A stretch of DNA of 64,000 nt from Larus michahellis (Eukaryota; Chordata; Aves; Charadriiformes; Laridae), in contig NC_133898.1 of the NCBI RefSeq assembly GCF_964199755.1, positions 29,825,985 to 29,889,984 on the forward strand, in the 5' to 3' direction. How positions within the stretch are numbered: position 1 is the first letter of the stretch; each line of letters begins with the position of its first letter. Shown here piece by piece: positions 25,301 to 36,540 of the stretch. The notes below the pieces were generated by a model that worked only from the letters and a program-made list of their open reading frames with translations, had not been told where the DNA came from and ran no database searches. The translations under genes and the position numbers were made by a program.

Positions 25301-26150
25301 ATTACAAAAGGAGTTGAAAAATGTAGTGGAAAAATAGCTTACACAGCATCTGATGTACAGAACAATGGTTCCCAAGAAACGAGGCAGGACTCCCAGGCAA
25401 GACGTTAGTCTATGATGTGCAGGAATGTGCTCCACAGGACTCCCCTGGGAGCTGCAAAACATTAACAATTTTCTCAGGTGAGGTTTAAATCCCCAAAATG
25501 CCACTCAGAACACAAAGCAATCTCACTGAATCGTGTGCTTTTCCTCTACATACCCTATATTTCAGTTCTTTCTGATTTTTTCGAGTGATAATAACGTAAA
25601 AAATTAAACCAATTGGCTAGTATTGATTCCTTTAAGACTTGCCCTTCATAGGGCAAACCGCACGACTCTGCAGCGTTTTCACCATTACATGACTTCAGCA
25701 AGACTGATGTGCCGCAATCCTCTTGTGCTGTAAAAGTCAGTGGTTGCTAAAATGGCCAGCCCGTTTTGGGGATTTGAGTTAGCACCTCTGCGTGTGTTCC
25801 GAGGATAGGTGTCAACGGTGTTGGCTCAGGGTTCTTAGACAGTTGTCTGTAACTCTGTGGTCCACCGCTTTCGTGCAGTGTTTGCATACAGCAATAGCTG
25901 TGCGGCTCTGATTTGGAATACTCGGTATGGCACAAATGGCTATGGTGTCTTGTCTGTGCGGTGGAACAGGCCCAATGGACACTGACGTTTCCTCTGTCCA
26001 TCGCTGCTGTCATCTTCGCGTTCTGCTCTCATAAAGGCAGCTATACCTGAAAGCCATCAGAAAATCCCAGTGACCATATTTTGTTAGTCACAAAATACGG
26101 TCTATAAATTGCCTTCAGGGACTCTCCATCCAGATAACCAGCAGGGCCTG
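22321..26150. other. Intergenic, nothing recognised
   Basis: Mixed to AT-rich sequence with short chance frames and a C-rich run at 23537-23554. No named repeat family or gene is visible. Confidence 0.5.
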
Positions 26151-26199
26151 AATTTTCATTTACAGGATCTGGGCTTGCCGACAGGCGGGGAAGTCCCTG

Positions 26200-26860
26200 C
26201 ACGTACCATCAGGCCGCGCGGGTTGAAGGTGCCTGGAAGTGACACGCTCCCTGCGGCCGGCCCCACACCGACCCGCCCGCACCAGCCACCTGCGAGCCGG
26301 GATTTGGACACGGGCCTCGGAAAGGCGCAGCCGAAAGCCGCCCCGGGTCACCGGGCCGGCCTACCCCGCGGCGGAGGGGCAGCCGCCATCGCGCCGCGAA
26401 CGCGCTCCCCCCTCAGGGCCGCCCGCGCTCCCAACGGCCGCCCCGCCGCGGGGGCCGCCCCTTCCCCTCAGCGGCCGGCGGGCGGGGAAGGGACCCGCCG
26501 CCGAGGTGGGGTGAGCCCCGCCGAGCGTGCCTCGGAGGCGGAGGAGAGGGCCCTTCCAGCCCCGCCGGGGCGGTGGGGCCGGGCCAGGCCTCTCGGCAGC
26601 CCTGGGAGGAGCCGCCGGGCCGCGGTAACCGGGGCCGCAGTGTCCCCTAGCGGCGACTCCCTGACCCGGGCCCGGCGGAAAGTGAAAGCCTTTCAATTAA
26701 AATCGAGAGTTTCGGGATTACGATGAAGAACCCAATGCTCGCCCAGGAGCCCCTTCCCGGTGCGACAGGGGAGGAGAGCTCCGGGGAGGCCCCGGCCCCG
26801 CAGGCCCGGCCCGCCCGGAACCTTCAGCGGAGGGGGCTCGGCACCTCCCCGAGGTGCAGG
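26200..26860. promoter_or_regulatory. Orphan CpG island between BATF3 and ATF3
   Basis: About 660 bp of GC-rich, CpG-dense DNA lies in an otherwise AT-rich 29-kb intergenic stretch. An ISRE-like GAAAGTGAAA occurs at 26678-26687. Open frames on both strands (205 codons on plus, 111 on minus) look like GC by-products and match no protein I know. Possible roles are a lncRNA or unannotated gene promoter, or an intergenic enhancer. It is not an ATF3 distal promoter, because it lies downstream of that gene. Confidence 0.6.
26678..26687 (+). promoter_or_regulatory. ISRE/IRF-type element at the edge of the orphan CpG island
   Basis: GAAAGTGAAA is a perfect match to the IRF core GAAANNGAAA. It is notable because IRF4 and IRF8 are BATF3 partners and ATF3 is an interferon- and stress-responsive gene. 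The motif is short and may be fortuitous. Confidence 0.35.
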
Positions 26861-26892
26861 ATTTGGGCCAAAGTAACAAAGTTTTTTGATTT

Positions 26893-26930
26893 GTTTTTTT
26901 TTTTGTTGTTGTTGTTGTTTTTTTTTTTTT
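26893..26930 (+). repeat. T-rich low-complexity tract with (GTT) repeats
   Basis: An 11-base T tract, five GTT-like units and a further T tract, just right of the orphan CpG island. It could be an old poly(A) tail in reverse orientation, but no retroposed gene is recognisable next to it. Confidence 0.7.
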
Positions 26931-29900
26931 CTATCATCAGATAAAAATAGAAAATGTATAAACCACTTTCCAGCCTACCCGGTTCCGTTTATGACTTTTG
27001 GGAACGTGTTGAGGTTTAATGATCTGCTCCTGATGATGCTGCCCAGCCTGCCGAAAGCAGCCAAAACCAGTGCTGTTCTAAGAGAATAATCATCATTCCC
27101 ATGGAAATTCCAGCAGCCTTGGAGTGACGAGTCTGAGTATCTGCTTAATGTTGACTTACCATTAAAGAGACAAACTCTGTACAGCTTACTACATGCAATG
27201 CTGTTTCAAATTAACTAAAATACGAGAATCACATCAAGATGATGCAAGATGCACTCATAGTTTAATGCAAGAAATATGTGAAGGTCTTGCAGAAGCCATG
27301 CATAATAACTGCATCTCTTTGGCACCGGTATGTGTACTTGTCATTTGCTGACACAGTGCTGAGTTAGTCTAAGAAGCAAAACACGTAATGTTTCAAAGAA
27401 TTGTGCTTGTTGTTTGGGGGATGGGAGAGGAAACAGAAAGGATACACTTGGATGTTAAGTGTTAAGGCACTGTCTTATCTCCAGTCAGTGGGGGAGAAGG
27501 AATGGAGCTGCTTTGCTCAAAGTGCATTTGAAAGCTTGTTTCACTTCTGCTTGGTGTTGCCTACTACCCAGCCAGCAAGTATCTGGTGCCTGCCTTTGAG
27601 CTGTTCGCAGGAGCTGATCTGGGGATGGTGTGATTGAGAAACACGTACTGGAAATACCGCATTTCATAGAAGGAAACGATGAATAGAAACCCTGCGTTTG
27701 AACTCTATCTTATTTCTCACTATCTGTACTAGAAATGAAATACTCCACGGCTTTGTGATTCAGTGTTGTGCTACTCATAGCATGCTCACAGTTCATGTTG
27801 AAGCAGTGGAAGTGCTATGCATGTGTGTGAATTAAAAGGTCACCATATGAGCTAGCCATTTCTGGGTATGAGTGATCAAATTATGTACAAGAACCAAGCT
27901 GCTCATTAGAGAACTAGTAAAAGACTAGATTGCAATAATAGAATTCTGCCTTTTGTATCTGTTGGAATTGGCCATCAGTTCAATTCATGCTGAAATCTGT
28001 GTTACCTGGGGCAGAAACCTTCATTATTCATGTTGCCTCTGAAAAGAACCGACTGCAGATTATGTTTTTCCTCTCTAATTGTCCACAGTCCCTAATATTT
28101 GCTTTCATTAACTTCCTTCCTGTGGATGGTGACTATTTCCTTAGAAGTCAAGAGAGATGCAAGAAACTGTCTTCTTCCACAGGCTGTGTGTGCTGATCTA
28201 TGATTTATCAGAAGGGAGGGTATTTCAGGGAAATCCTCTCTCAGAATCATCTTCTGGGAATGTTAATTTTTGAGGGGGCCCTGAAATAATTTTTCTTTCC
28301 TCTTATATTTTATCTGCGGATTATGTTGCTGTTTATCTCTATTCCCATTTAAAAAGCAGATGAATATATTTTCCTCTGCCTTAAATAGTCTCATAGCTTT
28401 TTGGCACAATTTCTTATCTTTGCCAACTCAGGACTGTAGGATCTAAACTCCAGAGCCAAACTTCAGGTTTTTATATCATTTCACCCAGTAGGTATTGCTG
28501 GCACATCCTTCCAAGGGATGTTTGCAATCATTTACCCTGTTTTTAACTCTGATAAAATAATGTTCTGTGTTTTGCTCTATTAATGTAAATGGAGATTCAT
28601 GACAGCAGAGCCAAAGAAAATCCTCTTACCTCTCTTTATGAAGAACTGTCAACCTCTGAGCTTTTTATGGAAAATGAATCCGGATTTTCTGAACTGACTG
28701 TTCACTTCCAATCTATGATTTTGGCGCTCTAGCTATCTGTGTAATCATCTAAAAACTTACAGGCAGGAGAAAGATTCTGAGATATATATTAGCAAGAAAA
28801 TTACACCTACCACTGGGAGATGTACTAAACCACGGACTCTCCAGATTGGTCAGAATTTATTTGAAAGGCTGAAGGGCATTACTTTACCTTGGTTTGTTTC
28901 TTAGCAGACTGATGAAAAATGAAGTAATAGGAAGCTTTCTATCTGTTCCAAGGCTTAAGAAGCTGACCTCGAGTTCACTGTGTTGCTTGCTCCTTGCGAA
29001 GCCTTACATTACAGGGGTTTGTTTGCCCGTGTGTGGTGGGAACAGTTACATAGTGATCAGAGTTTTCTGAAAGTTAAAACTGCTATTGTAAAACAATAGC
29101 AATAGCTGGTGGGGTTTTTTAGTGCCAAGAGTTTGAAACAGACTCTTTCGCTCATGACTTCTCTTTTCTTTTTTTTTTTTTTTTTATAATAAGGGATTTT
29201 ATTTTTTGTATTTAAAAACAAAGCAGTTTCCACTCATAGTAATGAAATGGTCCACTTAATGAGAATGTGTGGAGTACTGTAGATCTCCCAGCAATTTCAT
29301 GGGCTGGGCTTCCCATCCATTTAAAATAAGAAAACTTTGTGGTCTAACCTCCCTTTATGACTGGTCCCCACTCATAAAACCTGAATTGAAACAACTCTTT
29401 GCACTCTGCTTGTCTTCTAGGCAGGATTTTAGCACTTCAAAGAATGGTTCATTACTTTGTATTTTTCTACTGTTTGGCATAAGCAAGCCACAAATTCATG
29501 TGTGGTTTCTAAGCAGTGTTTATTACGACGTGTACTGAGGGAAGTTTAACAATGACTTAAATCATGGTGTAAGTTTCTCATTGTATGTAAATTATTCCTA
29601 AAAGAGGAGTATGTGATAAAATGCAGTAACTTGAGCTAATTCAGCACTCAGCAAGCATGCAAAACAAGTGTAATGGAGATGCTGAAAAGGAAGAAGTGTG
29701 GGAAGATAACCTATATATTTGGGGAGAACTGTTTAATCTTAAACTCCTCTGTTAGTTATTCATGTCACCACAGGCTGGGCATTAGGTGCTATTGGAATAA
29801 TTGCTATTAATGATGCATTCAGCCTCTCTGCTGAAGCTATGGAGCACGTGCTGAGTGCAGCAGCACGGGAAGTGTGGCTGCATTTGAAAGAACTGGCAGC

Positions 29901-30577
29901 GTTAGGGGTTGAGCTGTGAGTCTTGTGAGCTGCAGGAAAGAGAATCTGTTGATAGATGTGCTGGTAATTTGTGTTTTGAGTAGGGAGGTGGGGGCCAAGA
30001 GTGGGAAGGGAGGCAAGGACTGAAAATGAGCCAGAGAGGCAAAAGTGTAGCTTTCTAACTTCTCATACCCTTTATTGTAACACTTCCAAGTTCTGTTCAT
30101 CCAGAAAGACAGAATGCAAGAGAAATGCTTTATTTCCCTATTGGCCTTCAGCTTTCTCTGCTGGAACAGTTTCTGTGACACTCTTGGGATAAGAGATTAT
30201 TTGTTTTTCAGTTTAAAACTTGTAGCTTACCTGCTGAGGAGGGGAGATACATATAATTGAGAGCTTGGAGGGAAAATTTATAACCTACTGTCTCAATGCT
30301 TGTTACTGAGGCTGCTACTGCCATCAATGTTGCTTTCTGCCATAAGGCAGATAACACTATATTCATTTTACAAGCCAGTACATGTTAAATTTGTGCAGGT
30401 CGCTCTGCCCAGCACCTATCTGTGAACAGTTTATATTACCTGTAAATTGATTCTCATCTTACAGACTCTGAAGAATAAGCAACTGAAGTCAATGATTTGC
30501 TCCTCTTAGACACCAGGATTATGGTTTGTACCACTACTTGGTCACTGTTAAATTTGACCCATAGAGTTTTTGGAGAT
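26931..30577. other. Intergenic, nothing recognised
   Basis: AT-rich with short chance frames and a T tract at about 29171-29186. No gene or named repeat seen. Confidence 0.5.
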
Positions 30578-31970
30578 CACAGAATCACAGAATCCTCATG
30601 GCTGGAAAGGACCCTCAAGATCACTGAGTCCAACCAAACAACCTACAATCTCTGCCACTAGAGCATGCCCTGAAGTGGCAAATCTGGGTGTTTCTTAAAT
30701 ACCTCCAGGGATGGTGACTCAACCACCTCCCTGGGCAGACTGTTCCAGTGCCTGACCACTCTTTCAGGAAAGTAATTCTTCCTAATATCTAATCTAAACC
30801 TCCCCTGCCGCAGCTTCAGACCATTTCCTCTGGTGCTGTCATTATTCACCTGGGGGAAGAGGCCAACACCCACCTCTCTCCAACCTCCTTTCAGGTAGTT
30901 GTAGAGGGCAATGAGGTCTCCCCTCAGCCTCCTCTTCTCCAAGCTAAACATGCCCAGTTCCCTCAGCCTCTCCTCATATGACCTGGTCTCCAGACCCCTC
31001 ACCAGCCTGGTAGCTCTCCTCTGGACACGCTCCAGCACTTCAATGTCCCTCTTGTACAGAGGGGCCCAGAACTGAACACAGTACTCGAGGTGAGGCCTCA
31101 CCAGTGCTGAGTACAGAGGCACGGTCACTTCCCTGCTCGTGCTGGCCACGCTATTCCTGATACAAGCCAGAATGCTGTTGGCCCTCTTGGACACCTGGGC
31201 ACACTGCTGGCTCATGTTAAGCTGGCCATCCACCAGCACCCCCAGGTCCTTTTCTACTGGGCAGTTTTCCAGCCACTCTTCCCCAAGCCTGTAGCGCTGC
31301 TTGGGGTTGTTGTGACTGAAATGCAGGACCCCGCACTTGGCCTTATTAAACCTCATACAGTTGGCCTTGGCCCATTGATCGAGCCTGTCCAGGTCCCTCT
31401 GTAGAGCCTTCCTACCCTCAAGCAGATCAACACTCCCACCTAGTTTGGTGTCATCTGCAAACTTACTGAGGGTGCACTCAATCCCCTCATCCAGATCATT
31501 GATAAAGATATTAAACAAAACTGGACCCGAGACTGAGCCCTGAGGGACACCGCTGGTGACCGGCTGCCAAGAGGATTTCACCCCATTAATCACAACTGTC
31601 TGGGCACGGCCATCCAGCCAGTTTTTAACCCAGTGAAGAGTACACTTGTCTATGCCATGATTCGCCAGCTTCTCCAGGAGAATGCTGTGGGGGACGGTGT
31701 CAAAGGCCTTACCAAAGTCCAGACAGTCAATGTCCACAGCCTTCTCTGCATCCAGAAGGCGGGTCACATGGTCATAGAAAGAGATCAGGTTGGTTGAGCA
31801 GGACCTCCCTTTCCTAAACCCATGCTGGCTGGCCCTGATCCCTTGGCTGCCCTGCACTTGCCATGAGAGCTCACTCAAGATGATCCTCTCCATGATCTTT
31901 CCTGGTACCGAGGTCAGGCTGACAGGCCTGTAGTTCCCCGGATCCTCCTTCCGACCCTGCTTCTGAATTT
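30578..31970 (-). mobile_element. CR1 LINE, 5'-truncated, with uninterrupted reverse-transcriptase frame
   Basis: The 3' end is at 30578, with tandem ATTCTGTG octamers on the minus strand. The 5' truncation is near 31966-31975, just upstream of the RT motif [20 protein letters not shown]. From there to the stop at 30658 the frame is open (over 430 codons). CR1 is a non-LTR retrotransposon that copies itself by target-primed reverse transcription. The endonuclease and ORF1 are missing, so this copy cannot move by itself. No target-site duplication is evident, as usual for CR1. Confidence 0.95.
30658..31893 (-). CDS. CR1 reverse transcriptase fragment (non-LTR retrotransposon)
   Basis: A 411-codon frame on the minus strand covers most of the RT domain and the C-terminal region. 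Visible motifs in order: [10 protein letters not shown] (finger/palm), [11 protein letters not shown] (carries the first catalytic Asp; the usual residue is DFSKAFDTV), [20 protein letters not shown] (usually QGSVLGP, so Leu to Ser here), the catalytic [33 protein letters not shown] and the tail ending [12 protein letters not shown]. Both Asp residues of FADD are intact. The ATG at 31891-31893 is an internal Met of a longer frame, not a true start. This is a relic, not a host gene. Absence of stops suggests a fairly recent insertion. Confidence 0.92.
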   Translation of the reverse strand: MERIILSELSWQVQGSQGIRASQHGFRKGRSCSTNLISFYDHVTRLLDAEKAVDIDCLDFGKAFDTVPHSILLEKLANHGIDKCTLHWVKNWLDGRAQTVVINGVKSSWQPVTSGVPQGSVSGPVLFNIFINDLDEGIECTLSKFADDTKLGGSVDLLEGRKALQRDLDRLDQWAKANCMRFNKAKCGVLHFSHNNPKQRYRLGEEWLENCPVEKDLGVLVDGQLNMSQQCAQVSKRANSILACIRNSVASTSREVTVPLYSALVRPHLEYCVQFWAPLYKRDIEVLERVQRRATRLVRGLETRSYEERLRELGMFSLEKRRLRGDLIALYNYLKGGWREVGVGLFPQVNNDSTRGNGLKLRQGRFRLDIRKNYFPERVVRHWNSLPREVVESPSLEVFKKHPDLPLQGML

Positions 31971-34900
31971 AGCTTGCTGCACTCTTACTTAGTAAAACTC
32001 TGGAAGGGACAAAAAAAGACCTCCCTCTGAAATTTATTACAGATCACACGTGTGGTACAGTAACAGAGCAAGAAACACAGGGTCCTCTGCCAATCCTAGA
32101 TCTTATAAAATCTAAATGCACCAATAATTGCTGAGGTTATTTTTAAATGTTTAACACAAGTCTCGAAGGCACATACACATTTAACATCTGTATCTTTTTA
32201 AAGTGTTATTTATTCTACTATATCACATCTCTGGCAGTAATTTTGTGCTAATTGCTCGGAACATGCTGAACTCTGGGGGATTATAAATTTAAGTATGACA
32301 CTTACTATATTTTTTCAAATTTACACATATTGAATAGTCAACTAACCTGACATCATTGGAAGCTCAAGACGGTTGGTGACTGTCCATTTGATTCCACAAG
32401 TGTGGATTTATTACCATGAGTCAGAGAAGTAGAATTACCTTTTCATGAGGTTGGAGTGATCTGTCTTTCCATATAAGAAAGACATTCCATATACTATGGT
32501 AATGTTGATGGTGTTACTAGGGTGACCTAAAAACGTTAACTGAGTGTTTTAGACAGAATTCATTTTAAAGGAAACCAGGCATTACCTTCTGTTCCCTTAC
32601 TAATGCATATGCTTGTCCATACTTAGAAATACTCTTTAGTGCTTGAATTTTAGTTCAAGAACTAAAGCACCTTAATGGTACTTAAATCCCCAAAAGGATT
32701 TAAGTACCATTATTGTCACTACAATTCTAGCATGCACAAACATCAGGATTCATCATCTGCTTCTTCCTTCTGTGTGGTTGCGCGGACCCATAGCTCCAGC
32801 AATATGCTCTGAGTGGGAATTTGCCTGCCTGTCCAACCATCAGGATCTAATGTGGCATTCACTTGGAATGCGCATATTTGGGATCACGGGTGTATTCAGA
32901 AGGCTCACTTAAGGAATTCACACTCAAGTGGATTTTACGTGATAACTATGCAGATGTTACGTGGCAGAGGCTGGGCTGTGGGCTTGAAATCTCTCTTTAA
33001 AACCACAGGTTTCTTTATCAACATTAGCAGGGTTTTTTTTGATAGGAGGATAGGAGGTCTTGTCTAGTCCTTGTGACGTTCATATCCTTTCATTCGCATG
33101 CACAGGAGTAGTACACTAATGCTTTCCTACTTAAGGAGCAGTCTGAAATGCCAGACATAACTGGATAGCCTCTCAGCATCTAGGACACTGATAATATGTT
33201 TGTGAGCAGCAGACTAGAGGCTTGGCAAAAAGAACAGGATCCTGTATTGTATGCAGTGTCTGTGAACATTGAGTGAAGGGGTCAGTTATGAAAGAATCTA
33301 ATTTTTCCTGTTTTTGCTTGTGATAGATCAGCTTTTAGACGGAATCCAGTTTCCAGAATATAATAATTGCATTGCTGTTTCTGAGCTCATAGTGTCCAGA
33401 ACAAGCTTCTCTGTGCTTTAGGAAATTGTCACTAAACAACTGTTCCAACAATCATGAATTCTGGTAGGGCACTCTGCCAGCAAAATGGATCATGAGATAA
33501 TTAAATGCATCTTAAAATGCCTGGAAAAAAAAAAGAGAAATATTTCAAATACCTTTAAATGATGGCACTATATTTTTGGGAAGACATAGAAAATGGCCTT
33601 ATGGTTTTATGTCCTTCTTCTCTGATGCACTTACTGCTGTCCATGGAAAGTACTGTCATTACTCTGGAATTTAAATACGTGTCATATGTGCCATAGTTGT
33701 TAGGCTGGAGTTTCTAGGGTAGAGAAAGATGAGAATCCAAACAAGAGGTTGGTTAAAATCTATCCCACTGCCTAGCCCCTTACCATTTCCTTTACAATCA
33801 TGACAATCTCTTATATGCTCTTTTCATTGCATAGGTTCTTCTGCTGCTCAGACATGGCCTAGGGTATACTGATGCCTTAGGCAAATGTAGGATTGTACCT
33901 TCTCTTTCCTGTGTCCCTCTGTCTCAGAAAACACTTGCCCCTTGAGTCAGTTCTTCTTCCAAGTGGGCTTTGTGAGGCTTGATACTCATCTGTCTGAAAA
34001 GAACACCTTTGAGTCACAGATGCACCCTGGGGATGGGTCCCTGCAGCTCATAGATCCTGAGATTCAGTGACACAGTAAAAGAAATCTGCTGTTCCAACCT
34101 CAGGGTGGAAGGGTGACAAGCTGATTGGCTGCACATGAAGTTCTCCTGTACGAAGGTACTTGAAATTAAGAGCTTACACTGCTCATTAGTAATTTTCTGT
34201 CTTGTTTTAGAGATGATGGTAGAAGTAGTCATCATCTTAAATTGTGCTAGCTGGCTTTGCTGCTGTAGTCACTGTGTCCAGGAGGACTGAGGAGCTAGAA
34301 CTGCTTCTTTAGAAAGAAGATACAGTTCTTTGTTTAGTTTACTGTTACCTTTTTCTCATCTGTGATTTCTGTTGCAGTGACCTGTTCCGGGCTAAGGAAG
34401 ATTATTATATCCCCTCTCAAATGATTTTATGGAATTCTTGGCTGTGGCGAAGAGGACTTGGACATGTCTTGCAAAAAAAGACATTAGCTCTCACACTGAT
34501 TGGAAATTATTACCAGTCAAAGCATTCGTTTTTCCCAAAGGCATCCACAACACCTTTTGTAATTTTGACCTTTACGATTTATAATATAATTGTTAATTAT
34601 GTGATACCTTTGTTCTGCACAGACTTCTAGACTTATTGTAGTCCCTTGCAAACCTTTTGGAACCCTAGGTGTGTGGATACCTGTTTGTTTGAGTTTGTAA
34701 CTGCAGTTTTCTTTAGTAAATAGCTCCTAAGTGAAACTGTCTGTGAACTGATGTGCATGGGAGTAAGAATCCTAAGTCTGTTTGTGCATTGTGTGTAGAC
34801 ACTTTCTTAAAAGGCTCTGGTTGTGTTATACTGTGCACATGCAAAGAAGGGCAAATGTGATATATTATCTTATTTGGAAATAGTTAGTCACACAATTAGA

Positions 34901-36540
34901 AGATATTTCATCATTCATGTGTAAGATAGCAGAGCTGAACTTCTGCTTGCACTCTCAACAATGGCATTTCCTGCTTTTGAATACATATTTGTGCAATTTA
35001 ATATTTGCTTTAGCTTCCTGTAGAATAGTTTCTCTTCTCTTTAAGGGAAGAGTTATGCTGTGTGCTATAAACCAGCTTTGGAACATTCTGTTCAATTGAG
35101 TAACGACTTCTAGAAGTATGGAATGGAGGGGCCAGTGCACAGTAACAACAGATGAATGTAAAACAGAGTGCTTCTCACTGCTTTTTGCTATATGCAGAGG
35201 GGCGTGACATTACTTGAAAGGCGGGTAACTTTTTAAATTAATCTCTCCTTTCTCTTGATATTAATTCTAATAATAATTTTTTCTTTGAATCTACTATTGG
35301 TAACCCTTCAGAATTAGCACTGATAAGTGGTTTCTCCAGTGACCCTTTCCTCTGCCTGTAGATGGCTTTGCTGTCAGCAAGAGAATGTGATATGGCCAAA
35401 CTCAGACATTCAAAAATCCTGTTTAAAAAAAGACCCCCCCATGCAGAGACACACAAACCAGAATATTTGTTTCAAAACATGAAATGTTTACAGTCTAATG
35501 CATTAAATTTAATTTATTTTCTCTTCGTTTCTGAACTTCTTGGTACACACAAGTAATTTCTGAGGCTTTCCCTACAGTCATGATGAACGAGGTTTTCACC
35601 CCATCAGATGTATTTCAGATCTGGGCCTTTGAAAATACATGATAAAACCACAGGGATTAGCTACAAGTGTGGGAGCTAGAAGACCTGTGTGATTCAGTTT
35701 TGATGGCTATAGTAGATTAAAACAAGAGGGGAAGTTCTCACAATCCCAGCATCAGGGGGCTATGCTTATCCAAGCCAGGGGAGAAAGGATCCCTGTTGTA
35801 GCTGTACTCCATTCAGTGGAGGGACTATTGTATACTCAGGTCTTTCCCAACTAATTTCTCTTGTTTTGATCTCAACTCTTAACCAAGGAATTGTCAATGG
35901 ACTAAGAATTTGAATTTTGACTGCAGTAGCTGTCAAAAGCTGCCTTTGGATAAAGGCATCCAAGCCATACGTGCTCTTCTGTCACAGAAAAATGTGTCTT
36001 CTGGGTGTCCAGGAAAACTAAAAAAAACCTAACCAAACAAAAAAAACCTCACACCAACAACAACCCAAACAAATGTATTCCTGGGTTTGAATGGAGTGCT
36101 GTTTATTACAGGTGTTTTGGACACATTTACTTGAATGTAAGTAGTAATCACATGGCAATAAAATTTACCTTTCTGTTGAGTAGCTACCTAGTGACTCAGC
36201 ACAGTTTTTTGAACAAGTCTCGTGAGGATCCACAAACACAGTCTTTGAAAGTAAGGTATTTTATTTTTTCTTGGGATGAAAGAATGATACTGCTGTAGTT
36301 TTTTACTTGAGATGAACTCTCAAAAGAAGGCTATTGTTAGATAATTTTTAATAGTGTGCTACTTTTAATTGATAAAAAATCATGACACTTTTCCTTTGAT
36401 GTCAAAATGCGTAGAAAGGAAGGTATCAGTTGTTTTTTCTGTCTTCCAGATGGAGAAATTGAGGCATTGGGTGGTTTGTGTGTTTAAGTCAAACAGCATG
36501 GCAGTAATTAAAATTAGAGGTATACCTGTGTTACAACTCC
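31971..36540. other. Intergenic, AT-rich
   Basis: No gene recognised. Contains the perfect 17-bp inverted repeat at 32673-32712 listed separately, and TGAGTCA copies around 33943 and 34011. All open frames are under 90 codons. Confidence 0.5.
32673..32712. repeat. Perfect 17-bp inverted repeat with 6-nt loop
   Basis: Left arm 32673-32689 (TAATGGTACTTAAATCC) is the exact reverse complement of right arm 32696-32712, separated by six bases. The size suits a decayed MITE end or a small hairpin. No flanking target duplication is obvious. Confidence 0.75.

Noticed and set aside
26109-26726. 205-codon frame in the orphan CpG island as a gene
   Set aside because: Product is compositionally biased, with no domain and competing frames on both strands. 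Kept only as a CpG island.
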